Shown here in pieces: positions 18,476-26,932 of a stretch of 34,081 nucleotides of DNA (positions are counted from its first letter, which is position 1; every line of letters begins with the position of its first letter). The translations under genes and the position numbers were made by a program. Below the pieces are notes generated by a model. It ran no database searches and was not told where the DNA came from. It saw only the letters and a list, made by a program, of their open reading frames with translations. This stretch comes from Elusimicrobiota bacterium (GTDB taxonomy: Bacteria; Elusimicrobiota; UBA8919). Where the stretch lies: NCBI GenBank assembly GCA_016218625.1, contig JACRDL010000006.1, forward strand, positions 1 to 34,081, given 5' to 3'.

Positions 18476-18618
18476 ATCTCGGGTTTTACCGACGGCAAAG
18501 CTAAAACCAGAAAATAGAAAAATAATGTTGCCGGAGGCAATTAGAACTGCCGGCGGATATTGATAATTCGCCACCCGATTGCATCTTTGAAAGATATTTT
18601 TTCATCTTCAAATAATAC

Positions 18619-18647
18619 TTGACAAACCATATAATTATATGTATAAT
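18619..18647 (+). promoter_or_regulatory. Consensus sigma70-type promoter of the toxin-antitoxin pair
   Basis: TTGACA, 17-nt spacer, TATAAT. Confidence 0.8.
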
Positions 18648-18652
18648 TATAT
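18629..18652 (+). promoter_or_regulatory. Operator-like inverted repeat over the TA promoter
   Basis: ATATAATTATA-tg-TATAATTATAT perfect 11-2-11, plus palindrome CATATAATTATATG in the spacer. Confidence 0.7.
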
Positions 18653-18663
18653 TGACAAATAGT

Positions 18664-18945
18664 ATGGATAAAAGATTCGGCAGTTTTATATGGGACATAG
18701 AAAAAGAGAACAGCAACGTAGAAAAACACGGTATTGATTTTTTCACGGCGTTAAAAGTATTCAAAGACCCGAAAAGAAAAATTTTCATTGATTCAAAACA
18801 CAGCGAAAAAGAAGAAAGATATTTTTGCGTAGGGAAAGCAGGAGATAAGATTTTAACCGTAAGATTCACGTACCGTGCGGGAATAATCCGCGTTTTCGGT
18901 GCGGGCTCTTGGAGAAAGGGGGTGCGATATTATGAGAAAGATTAA
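18664..18945 (+). CDS. brnT: BrnT-family (DUF497) ribonuclease toxin
   Basis: FIWDIEKENSNVEKHGIDFFTALKVFKDP...GDKILTVRFTYRAGIIRVFGA; start refined to ATG downstream of the promoter (track start TTG is the -35 box). Confidence 0.85.
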   Translation: MDKRFGSFIWDIEKENSNVEKHGIDFFTALKVFKDPKRKIFIDSKHSEKEERYFCVGKAGDKILTVRFTYRAGIIRVFGAGSWRKGVRYYEKD

Positions 18946-19162
18946 AGATTTGAATATGCCGATTGGTAAGATGATTAAGATAAACGATTTTTTACCTCCA
19001 CCCGACAAACTTGCCGTACCAGATGAGAATGTAAAGGTTACCATATCGCTCAGCAAGACGAGTGTAGAATTTTTTAAACAGAAAGCCAAAAAATACCACA
19101 CTAAATATCAAAAAATGATTCGGAATCTCATCGACGGATACGCTATGCATCAGTCACGGTGA
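18932..19162 (+). CDS. BrnA-like/CopG-like antitoxin
   Basis: NVKVTISLSKTSVEFFKQKAKKYHTKYQKMIRNLIDGY ribbon-helix-helix-like C-terminus; 14-nt overlap with the toxin. Confidence 0.75.
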   Translation: MRKIKDLNMPIGKMIKINDFLPPPDKLAVPDENVKVTISLSKTSVEFFKQKAKKYHTKYQKMIRNLIDGYAMHQSR

Positions 19163-19198
19163 CAGGTTTGACATTTCACATTCTAAATGTAAAAATCA

Positions 19199-19228
19199 GG
19201 GACACTTCACATTTTTCTGATTTGAAAA
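19199..19228 (+). repeat. 30-bp direct repeat, copy B (downstream of the TA pair)
   Basis: gggacacttcacatttttctgatttgaaaa, identical to 18269-18298. Confidence 0.95.
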
Positions 19229-19257
19229 CTTGTCCGAAGGACTCCTACGGAGAAAAA

Positions 19258-19815
19258 ATGAATATCGGGACCGATTTAGATGGTGTTATCGCAGATAGCG
19301 ACCCAGCATACCGTTTTTTTATTAAAAAATTTTTGGGAAGAGAATTGAAAAGAGAAGATGTCACTTCTTTTTTTTACGAGGATTGTCTCGGTATCAGCAT
19401 TGAGGAAATGAACAAGGTCTGGGATTTTTTTAACAAGGAACATGGCTGGGATAAAATAAAACCAGTAAACAAAGCGGTTGAATGCTTAAATAAATTTGCA
19501 ATAAAAAATAAAATTTTCGTGATTTCATCAAGACCGGTTTTTTTAGAAAAAGTTACCAAAGATTGGCTTGATAGATATAAAGTTAACTATGATAAATTAA
19601 TTTTAACCGACGGTCAACCCAAACTGAATGTTGTTAAGGATTTAAATATAACCCATTTTATAGAAGACCGGCTGGATTATGCGCAAGATATGGCAAAGGC
19701 GGGCATCAAGGTTTTGTTGTTTGATTATCCGTGGAATCAACACAGCGAAAAACAGTCAAATCTTTTCAGAGTGGAAAACTGGGACGATATAAATGAATTT
19801 TTCGGAACTTGTTAA
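19258..19815 (+). CDS. HAD-superfamily 5'-nucleotidase-like phosphatase
   Basis: DLDGVIADSDPAYRFF, VISSRPVF, THFIEDRLDYA; start refined to ATG 19258. Confidence 0.82.
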   Translation: MNIGTDLDGVIADSDPAYRFFIKKFLGRELKREDVTSFFYEDCLGISIEEMNKVWDFFNKEHGWDKIKPVNKAVECLNKFAIKNKIFVISSRPVFLEKVTKDWLDRYKVNYDKLILTDGQPKLNVVKDLNITHFIEDRLDYAQDMAKAGIKVLLFDYPWNQHSEKQSNLFRVENWDDINEFFGTC

Positions 19816-20338
19816 GAAAAGGCAGAGCGTAAGAAAATATTCCGATAAACCGGTGCCGAAAGATATTTTGGAAAGATGTCTTGAAGCGGCCCGTCTTGCC
19901 CCGTCGGCTTGCAATTCTCAGCCGTGGAGTTTTATTGTTATTGACGATGTGAAGTCTAACAATGAGGTTGCGAGAGCCGCGTTTTCAGGAATTTATTCTT
20001 CCAATTCTTTCGCGAAATCAGCGCCGGTTTTGGTTGCGGTTATCACTGAACAATCAAAATTTATCGCCGCGCTCGGCGGTTATTTTCGTGGTACACAGTA
20101 CAATCTCATTGATGTTGGAATTGCGGTGGAACATTTTGTTTTACAGGCGGCGGAAGAAGGGCTCGGGACATGCTGGCTTGGTTTTTTTAATGAAAAAGAG
20201 GTCAAGAAAATCCTCAATGTTCCCAAAGAGAAAAAAGTTGATATTATGATCAGCGTAGGTTATCCGGCCGACGATAAAGTAAGGGAAAAATCACGAAGGC
20301 CGATTGATGAGATAAGAAAATACGCACAGAAGGGGTGA
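19793..20338 (+). CDS. Nitroreductase family protein
   Basis: ELVKKRQSVRKYSDKPVPKDILERCLEAARLAPSACNSQPW, LGTCWLG. Confidence 0.92.
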   Translation: MNFSELVKKRQSVRKYSDKPVPKDILERCLEAARLAPSACNSQPWSFIVIDDVKSNNEVARAAFSGIYSSNSFAKSAPVLVAVITEQSKFIAALGGYFRGTQYNLIDVGIAVEHFVLQAAEEGLGTCWLGFFNEKEVKKILNVPKEKKVDIMISVGYPADDKVREKSRRPIDEIRKYAQKG

Positions 20339-20340
20339 AA

Positions 20341-20589
20341 ATGTTTGACAAATTAAAGCAGTTGGGAAAATTGAAAGAGATACAAAACATTCTCGGCGAG
20401 GTGAAAGCGGAAGTTGAAAAAGAGGGTGTGAAAATAGTTCTTACGGGTAAACTGGAGGTTGAAAGCGTCTTAATCAATCCGGCGCTTTCCAAAGAAAAAC
20501 AGGAAAAAGTGTTGAAAGAATGTTTTAACGAGGCGATTAGAAAAATCAATTTAAGTATTGCCCAAAAAATGACAAGATTTAAAGTGTAA
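20341..20589 (+). CDS. YbaB/EbfC-like nucleoid-associated protein
   Basis: Small protein with LKQLGKLKEIQNIL... TGKLEVESVLINPAL... pattern. Confidence 0.6.
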   Translation: MFDKLKQLGKLKEIQNILGEVKAEVEKEGVKIVLTGKLEVESVLINPALSKEKQEKVLKECFNEAIRKINLSIAQKMTRFKV

Positions 20590-20591
20590 TT

Positions 20592-21443
20592 ATGAAAATT
20601 ATTTATTCGGAAAAAGCGGCTGAATATAATATCCCCGGCCATCCCGAAGCGCCTTTCAGGGTGTTAAAAACAAAAGAGTTCTTGAAAAAAACAGGTGTGA
20701 AGTTTGTTGTGCCGAATAAAGCAAAAGAAAAAGATATTCTGTTGGCTCACACTGAAGAACTTCTGAATCTTGTCAAGTCCGAAAATTTTTTTGATGCCGA
20801 TACTCCATCTTTCAAAGACGTATATGAAAACGCTCTGCTTTCCGCGGGCTCTGCTATTGATGCCTCCGATTATGCGATGAAAAACGAATTTGCCTTTTCA
20901 CTGATGAGGCCGCCGGGACATCACGCCGGCAGAAATTCTTTAGGCGGTTTCTGTTATTTTAATAATATAGCCGTCGCCGTCAAGCACTTAATCTCCCAAT
21001 CGCCTAATTGCCCAATCGCCATTTTGGATATTGATGTTCACCACGGCAACGGCACTCAGGATATTTTTTTGGGCGACGAACAAGTATTGTTTGTTTCCTT
21101 GCACCAGGTTCCGCTTTATCCGGGGACAGGACAGAGTTCAGAAAAAAATTGTTTCAACTTTCCACTCTCGCCCGGAACAGATGAAACATCATACTTAAAA
21201 ACGCTTGATACGGCGATAGAAAAAATAATAAAATTCTCTCCGAAAGTTGTGGGCATTTCGGCGGGTTTTGATACATATGAAGGCGACCCGCTTGCAAATC
21301 TTCAATTGAAAAAGAACTCTTATAAAAAAATTGCAAAAAAAATCAGCGAAATAAAAGCGGGAAAGTTTGCTGTTTTGGAAGGCGGATACAGCCGGGATTT
21401 GCCGGAGTTGATAGGAAATTTTTTAGAGGGTATTGAACAATAA
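20592..21443 (+). CDS. Histone deacetylase-like / acetoin utilisation family amidohydrolase
   Basis: RPPGHHAG, GFCYFNNIAVA, DIDVHHGNGTQDIF. Confidence 0.94.
   Translation: MKIIYSEKAAEYNIPGHPEAPFRVLKTKEFLKKTGVKFVVPNKAKEKDILLAHTEELLNLVKSENFFDADTPSFKDVYENALLSAGSAIDASDYAMKNEFAFSLMRPPGHHAGRNSLGGFCYFNNIAVAVKHLISQSPNCPIAILDIDVHHGNGTQDIFLGDEQVLFVSLHQVPLYPGTGQSSEKNCFNFPLSPGTDETSYLKTLDTAIEKIIKFSPKVVGISAGFDTYEGDPLANLQLKKNSYKKIAKKISEIKAGKFAVLEGGYSRDLPELIGNFLEGIEQ
20995..21020 (+). repeat. Degenerate octamer tandem repeat inside the HDAC-like CDS
   Basis: CCCAATCG CCTAATTG CCCAATCG CC. Confidence 0.8.
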
Positions 21444-21460
21444 TAAAAATTTAGTAAAAT
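21433..21460 (+). promoter_or_regulatory. Putative dapA promoter
   Basis: TTGAAC, 16-nt spacer, TAAAAT. Confidence 0.45.
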
Positions 21461-21476
21461 AGAATTAGGGGGTTTT

Positions 21477-22349
21477 ATGTTTGAAGGAAGTTACGTGGCA
21501 TTAGTTACGCCGTTTGCAAACGGCAAAGTTGATTTTGAAAAATTAAAAGAACTTGTTGAGTTTCATATCAAAAACGGAACTAATGGAATTGTGCCTTGCG
21601 GAACAACCGGCGAATCGGCTACGCTCAATTACAACGAGCATGAAAAAGTTATTGAGGTTGTTGTTAAACAGGTTGCAGGACGGATAAAAGTTGTTGCCGG
21701 AACCGGTTCTAACAGTACTGCCGAAACGATTGAGATGACGGCATTCGCAAAAAAGGTCGGCGCCGACGGAGTGCTTCTTGTCGCTCCTTATTATAATAAA
21801 CCGACCCAAAAAGGGATTTACCTGCATTTCAGAAAAGTTGCTGACGAAATTGATATCCCGATAATGCTCTACAATATACAATCCAGGACCGCAGTCAACA
21901 TAGAGCCGGAAACGGTTGCGAAATTATATTCTGAATGTGAAAATATCGTTGCAATAAAAGAGGCGAGTGGCTCGTTAGAACAGATGACAAAAATACGGAT
22001 TCTATGTCCTGAAATAGAGATGCTTTCCGGCGACGATGCCTTAACAATTCCGCTTCTTTCTATTGGTGGTAAAGGTGTTGTTTCCGTCGTAGCAAACATC
22101 GTACCAAAAGATGTTTCAGAGATGGTTTGGTCATATCTTAAAGGTGAAATAGAAAAAGCCAGAGAACTCCATTTCAAACTTTTTGATTTAACAAAAGTGA
22201 TGTTCATTGAGACAAATCCGATACCGGTTAAAACTGCAATGGGTCTGATGGGTTTGTGTTCCAACGAATTGCGGCTTCCTATGTGTGCGATGGACGAAAA
22301 AAATAAAGAAAAACTTATCAAAGAAATGAAAAATTACGGTTTGTTATGA
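21477..22349 (+). CDS. dapA: 4-hydroxy-tetrahydrodipicolinate synthase
   Basis: GTTGESATLNYNEHEKV, VAPYYNKPTQKGIYLHF, IAIKEASG. Confidence 0.96.
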   Translation: MFEGSYVALVTPFANGKVDFEKLKELVEFHIKNGTNGIVPCGTTGESATLNYNEHEKVIEVVVKQVAGRIKVVAGTGSNSTAETIEMTAFAKKVGADGVLLVAPYYNKPTQKGIYLHFRKVADEIDIPIMLYNIQSRTAVNIEPETVAKLYSECENIVAIKEASGSLEQMTKIRILCPEIEMLSGDDALTIPLLSIGGKGVVSVVANIVPKDVSEMVWSYLKGEIEKARELHFKLFDLTKVMFIETNPIPVKTAMGLMGLCSNELRLPMCAMDEKNKEKLIKEMKNYGLL

Positions 22350-22357
22350 TTGAATGT

Positions 22358-22552
22358 CGCTCGCAAGCAAATTTTTTTGAGACGCTCGTCAGAACTTGTC
22401 CCTAAAGGGATTCCCTGCGGTCACTCTGCAATTGACGCAGAGCGTCATTGCGAGGAGCCGTAGGCGACGAAGCAATCTCAATGGGATTGACATGGGCTTC
22501 GCCCTCGCAACGACTTCGTCAATTGAGGCTCTTCAGAAATTTCTTGCTCGCT
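22358..22552 (+). repeat. Junction element copy 2 with swapped core
   Basis: CGCTCGCAAG...TTTTTTTGAGACGCTC ... CTGCAATT [core] AATTGAGGCTCTTCAGAAATTTCTTGCTCGCT. Confidence 0.8.
22444..22514 (+). repeat. GTCATTGCGAGG...CCTCGCAACGAC palindromic element nested in junction element copy 2
   Basis: gtcattgcgaggagccgtaggcgacgaagcaatctc...cctcgcaacgac; second related copy at 32143. Confidence 0.75.
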
Positions 22553-22574
22553 CTGGGTAAGTTAAGGTTTAACT

Positions 22575-22889
22575 ATGATTGAAAAAATTCTTGAAAAAAT
22601 AAGGCAGGCGGAGGAAAAATCCGAAGCGGAAATAAGGCAGGCGGAAGGAAACGGCATATTGAAAATAAAACAGGCGAAAGAAGCCGGAAAAAAATTAGTT
22701 GAAGAAGTTATTAAAGAGACCGAAAAAGAGATTGAAGATTTAATGAAGAAAAGTCAAACCGAGACGGACAAGAAAATAGAATCACTAAAAAAGAAATCGG
22801 AAGAAGAAAAAAAGATTATTCGTGAAAAATCGTCGGCAAAAAAAAATAAGGCGATTGATTATTTAATGAAAGAATTGGATTTTCAATAA
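22575..22889 (+). CDS. V-type ATPase subunit H/G-like coiled-coil stalk protein
   Basis: Highly charged coiled coil with hendecad-like repeats, first in the V-ATPase cluster. Confidence 0.7.
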   Translation: MIEKILEKIRQAEEKSEAEIRQAEGNGILKIKQAKEAGKKLVEEVIKETEKEIEDLMKKSQTETDKKIESLKKKSEEEKKIIREKSSAKKNKAIDYLMKELDFQ

Positions 22890-22891
22890 TT

Positions 22892-24853
22892 ATGTCGATT
22901 TTACAAATAAATAAAATTCATATACTCGGTTACATCCATCTTAAAAAAGAGATAATGGATTTTCTCTTTGACAGCGGTGCTGTTGAAATTATAGATACGG
23001 ATAGCGGTATTCAAAGGAGCTTTACTCCCGTTAATATTTCCGAAATAGACAAAAAACTTTCCGAGTTAGATTTCGCAATATCTTTTTTAAGGAAGTTTGC
23101 GGAAGAAAAAATAAAATCTGTTTTATGCAGTAATGAGTTTTATGAAAAAATAATTTCGGAGTTTAACTATGAATATATCCTTCAGTTCTGTAAAAATGCG
23201 GAAATGTCGTTCGCAAAGATAAAAAATTCAAAAGAAAAACTTTTATCACAAAAAAACGGTTTTCTTCCCTGGCTTTCACTTGATGTTAAGATGGATTTGG
23301 TTAAAGATACGGCTACCGCGAGTGTTTTTTCGGGGTTTCTACCGGCTACGAATTTGAAAAAAGTCGGAGAAAAAATCGGGAAAGATGTTTATATAGAAAC
23401 TATTTCGCAAAACAAAAAATATGCTTATTTTGTTCTGATTTGCGATAAAGATAAAACAACGGAGGCGGTAGAAACATTAAAGGAATGCGGTTTTTCAAAA
23501 ACGGTTTTTCCGTCGGAATCCTTATCCGTTAAGGAATATATAAACGGAATTGAACGCGAACTTAAAGCATTATTGGATGAAGAAAAATTACTATTGGATG
23601 ATATAAAAAAACGGTTATCGGCATTGGAAAAACTTATGATAATATACGATTATTTTTATAACATCAAAATAAAAACCACCGCCGGCAATTTTTTGAACGA
23701 AACAAAGGAAACATTTTATCTCTGCGGATGGATACTCTCTAAAAAAGCGGAAGAACTTAAGTCAGAAATAGAAAAAAAATATCCGGAGACCGAAATCTAT
23801 TTTACTAAACCCGCCCCCGCTGAAGATGTTCCCGTTTTTATAGGCAATAACAGATTTACAAAACCGTTCAATTTTGTAACGGAACTTTATGGACATCCCG
23901 TGTCCGGCGGAATAGACCCGTCGCCTTTATTGGCGCCGTTTTTTGTGATATTTTTCGGGTTCTGTCTTACCGATGCCGCATATGGAGTTATTCTGACGAT
24001 TCTATCTTTTATTGTTCTGAAAAAAATGCGTCTAGCGGAAGATATGTCTAAATTTTTTCATCTAATGTTTTATAGCGGTTTGTCAACGATAATTTTGGGT
24101 GCGGTAACAGGCGGCTGGTTCGGCGACCTTTTTGACCGGATGCCTTCCGGATTTTATTTTCTGAAAAATTTCAAAAATTCTCTCATAATGGAAAAAATAA
24201 ATCCCGCCACACAGCCGCTTAATTTTCTGGTTCTCGCCCTGATTTTAGGAAGCATACAGGTTTTGTTCGGACTTTTGATTAATCTTTATTATCAGTTAAA
24301 ATTGAAGAATATATTTTTTGCGGTTTTTCAGCAGATACCGACCATAATTATTCAATTTGTTTTGATTGCTCTGGTAATTTCTGGCATCGGCATTATCTCT
24401 TTTGGAAAAAATGTTTCGGTTGCGTTGTTTTTAATACTCGGATTATCAATGTTAAGTATCGCCTTTACCCAGTGGAAAATAAACAACGCCGTCGGCGAAA
24501 AATTGTTCTGGTCTATTTTTACAAATTACAGCATTATAACAGGTAATTTTCTTGCCGACACGCTTTCATATGCCCGTCTTTTTGCCCTCGGACTTTCAAC
24601 GGGACTTATGGCAATGGCAGTCAATGAAATATCTTTTCTGGTTCTGAAACTTCCGTATTATATTGGCGTGATTCCGATGATTATTTTTCTGGTTGCCGGG
24701 CATCTATTAAACATTGCAATAAATATGCTCGGCGCATATGTGCATACAAGTCGTCTTCAGTATCTTGAATTTTTCTCAAAATTTTATATATCAGGCGGAA
24801 GGGTTTTCAAACCATTCGGTGAGATAAGGAAATACACAATACAGGCAAGATAA
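22892..24853 (+). CDS. ntpI: V-type ATPase subunit I (a-subunit)
   Basis: Soluble N-half, C-half TM bundle with DAAYGVILT, GLSTGLMAMAVN, LINIAINMLGAYVHTSRLQYLEFFSKFY-like motifs. Confidence 0.93.
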   Translation: MSILQINKIHILGYIHLKKEIMDFLFDSGAVEIIDTDSGIQRSFTPVNISEIDKKLSELDFAISFLRKFAEEKIKSVLCSNEFYEKIISEFNYEYILQFCKNAEMSFAKIKNSKEKLLSQKNGFLPWLSLDVKMDLVKDTATASVFSGFLPATNLKKVGEKIGKDVYIETISQNKKYAYFVLICDKDKTTEAVETLKECGFSKTVFPSESLSVKEYINGIERELKALLDEEKLLLDDIKKRLSALEKLMIIYDYFYNIKIKTTAGNFLNETKETFYLCGWILSKKAEELKSEIEKKYPETEIYFTKPAPAEDVPVFIGNNRFTKPFNFVTELYGHPVSGGIDPSPLLAPFFVIFFGFCLTDAAYGVILTILSFIVLKKMRLAEDMSKFFHLMFYSGLSTIILGAVTGGWFGDLFDRMPSGFYFLKNFKNSLIMEKINPATQPLNFLVLALILGSIQVLFGLLINLYYQLKLKNIFFAVFQQIPTIIIQFVLIALVISGIGIISFGKNVSVALFLILGLSMLSIAFTQWKINNAVGEKLFWSIFTNYSIITGNFLADTLSYARLFALGLSTGLMAMAVNEISFLVLKLPYYIGVIPMIIFLVAGHLLNIAINMLGAYVHTSRLQYLEFFSKFYISGGRVFKPFGEIRKYTIQAR

Positions 24854-24868
24854 AAAATAGGGGGTTTT

Positions 24869-25339
24869 ATGGAAGGTTTGATTTTGGCTTTGTTAGGCGG
24901 TGCACTGGCAGTTTTTCTTGCGGGCAGCGGTTCGTCAATAGGAATTGGGTATGCAGGTTCGGCGGCAAACGGCGTTCTTTCTGAACAACCGGAAAAATTC
25001 GGCACTATGCTTTTGCTTGTTGCACTTCCAGGAACGCAGGGAATATACGGTTTTTTGACCGGTTTTCTTGTTTTGTTAAAAACAGGACTTCTTATCGGTA
25101 ACATTCCCGCTATTTCCGTTCAGCAGGGTTTTGGAATTTTAGTGGCATGTCTTCCGATTGCGGTTTCAGGACTTATTTCAGCGATACATCAGGGAAAAGT
25201 ATGCGCTGCAGGTATCGGTGTGGCTGCTAAACATCCTGAAGCGGCGATGAGAGCTTTGGTCTACGGCGCCCTCGTTGAAACTTATGCCATATTGGGTCTG
25301 GTCATAACGATTTTTTTACTTAACGGAATAAAAATATAG
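24869..25339 (+). CDS. ntpK: V-type ATPase subunit K (duplicated c-ring hairpin)
   Basis: LPGTQGIYGF, HQGKVCAAGI, ALVETYAILGLVITIFLL. Confidence 0.94.
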   Translation: MEGLILALLGGALAVFLAGSGSSIGIGYAGSAANGVLSEQPEKFGTMLLLVALPGTQGIYGFLTGFLVLLKTGLLIGNIPAISVQQGFGILVACLPIAVSGLISAIHQGKVCAAGIGVAAKHPEAAMRALVYGALVETYAILGLVITIFLLNGIKI

Positions 25340-25341
25340 GG

Positions 25342-25420
25342 CGATGCAAACGGATAAAGGACTGATTCAGACGGATTGAATCTGTTTGAATCCTGTTGTT
25401 ATCTGTCTGAATTGTATTTA
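25342..25420. repeat. Intergenic imperfect palindrome (gattcagacggat word family)
   Basis: attcagacggatt / aatctgtttgaat inverted halves. Confidence 0.7.
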
Positions 25421-25422
25421 AT

Positions 25423-25968
25423 ATGTCTATTGAAAATATAATTGAAAAAATATCTTCGGAAACGGAAGAAAAAAAAGTAAAAATACTTAAGGAATCCGGT
25501 AGAAAATGCCGTGAGATTCTTGCAATGTCCGAAAAAGAAGCGAAGAAAATAAAAGAAGAAATGCTTCTTTCCTGCTGTAAAAAAATTAAAGAAGAACATA
25601 GCAGAAAAATTTTGCTTACAAATTTAGAAATAAAAAAGGAGCAACTTTCAGAAAAAAGAAAAATCCTTGATGAGATTTACTTGGAAGCTCATAAAAAACT
25701 TAACGGTCTTTCCCGCGAAAAAATTGTAAAAATTATATCGGAAAAACTAATGGAAAATGCTTTTGTCGGAGATGAGGTTTCGGTTTCCGCAAAATATAAG
25801 GATAATTTTCCAAAACCTGCAAATGTCAAAATTAAATTTGACGATATTGATAGTATTTTCATAATAAAAAAAGCCACTTCAGAAATCAGATTTTCTTTTG
25901 AGGAACTGATTTCAGAATTGAAAGAAAAGACCGAAAGAAAATTATCGGAGATTTTATTAAATGATTAA
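25423..25968 (+). CDS. ntpE: V-type ATPase subunit E
   Basis: Coiled-coil N-terminus, position between K and C, size. Confidence 0.75.
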   Translation: MSIENIIEKISSETEEKKVKILKESGRKCREILAMSEKEAKKIKEEMLLSCCKKIKEEHSRKILLTNLEIKKEQLSEKRKILDEIYLEAHKKLNGLSREKIVKIISEKLMENAFVGDEVSVSAKYKDNFPKPANVKIKFDDIDSIFIIKKATSEIRFSFEELISELKEKTERKLSEILLND

Positions 25969-26932
25969 TTCAAATACAAAATATGCTTACAGCGTCGGCA
26001 AAATCAGAGCACTTGAAACACGGCTTATAAATCCTTCACAGATGGAAAAGGTCTGGCAACAAACGGGATTTAATTCCGCTGCGGGTTTTTTTGAGGAAAA
26101 ATACGAACTTACAAATTTTGCCGAAGATAATTTTGAATATCAACTGAATGAACATCTGGGAAAGACCATAAAAACACTTAAAGATATTGCAGTTGAATGC
26201 CGTCTATTCGGTGTTTTTTTGCTGAAATACGATTTTCATAATTTTAAAGTTCTTTCCCGCCTGACGACCGTCGGGCAGGCCAAAAATTTATCGGATAGTT
26301 TTATTTTACCGTCTGGTAATTTTTCAAAAGAGGAACTTACCGAAATGTTCAAGGCGTTTAATTTTAGCAAGTTTAATGAAATATCAGATGTAATTCCGCT
26401 TCGGCTTTCCGCGATTTTTAAGTCGGATAAAAAAACCGCCGGTTCGCAATCGGACTATTACCTTGAACAATTGCTTTTTGATGTTTCGGTTATGACTGCG
26501 AAAAAATATAAAAATGATTTTCTGGTAGATTTTATAAAAAAGCAGATTGACATTAAAAATTTAAGCACATTTTACAGGTCCGTAAAACAAAAAAAAGAAA
26601 AAGATTTTCTAAAAAGATATTTGCTTGCCAACGGCTATATCGACAAAGAAATTTTTTTAACTGCATTTTCCAACCCGACTGCCATTAAAATCCCGCAGTA
26701 TGAAAAACTGCTTGTTGCGGTGAAAAATGATTTTGAGAAAGATGCTGATGATTTTATTACGGAATATATCGGTCCCGCAAAACACATTTCTTTCGGAATC
26801 ACGCCACTTATCGGCTATCTCTGGGCCAAGGAGATTGAACTGAAAAATGTTCGTATTATTTTGTACGGGAAAATTAATAATTTTGAAAAAGAAGAGGTTT
26901 TTGCCCAATTGAGGATTCCATATGTCCAGTAA
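25961..26932 (+). CDS. ntpC: V-type ATPase subunit C (d-type)
   Basis: YAYSVGKIRALETRLINPSQMEKV start; YIGPAKHISFGITPLIGYLWAKEIELKNVRIILYGKIN end. Confidence 0.88.
   Translation: MINSNTKYAYSVGKIRALETRLINPSQMEKVWQQTGFNSAAGFFEEKYELTNFAEDNFEYQLNEHLGKTIKTLKDIAVECRLFGVFLLKYDFHNFKVLSRLTTVGQAKNLSDSFILPSGNFSKEELTEMFKAFNFSKFNEISDVIPLRLSAIFKSDKKTAGSQSDYYLEQLLFDVSVMTAKKYKNDFLVDFIKKQIDIKNLSTFYRSVKQKKEKDFLKRYLLANGYIDKEIFLTAFSNPTAIKIPQYEKLLVAVKNDFEKDADDFITEYIGPAKHISFGITPLIGYLWAKEIELKNVRIILYGKINNFEKEEVFAQLRIPYVQ

Noticed and set aside
18269-19228. Complete insertion sequence between the 30-bp direct repeats
   Set aside because: No transposase ORF and the repeats are direct rather than terminal inverted; only a TA pair is inside.
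20335-20589. YbaB-like gene as part of a dnaX-ybaB-recR cluster
   Set aside because: Neighbours are nitroreductase and HDAC-like genes; no dnaX or recR in the window.
22575-22700. Repeated ataaggcaggcgga at the start of the V-ATPase H-like gene as a DNA repeat element
   Set aside because: 33-bp period equals an 11-residue coiled-coil hendecad (IRQAEEKSEAE/IRQAEGNGILK/IKQAKEAGKKL); explained by protein structure.
25399-25599. Phe-rich 66-aa minus ORF (MFFFNFFTAGKKHFFFYF)
   Set aside because: Reverse of Lys/Glu-rich V-ATPase E coiled coil; artefact.
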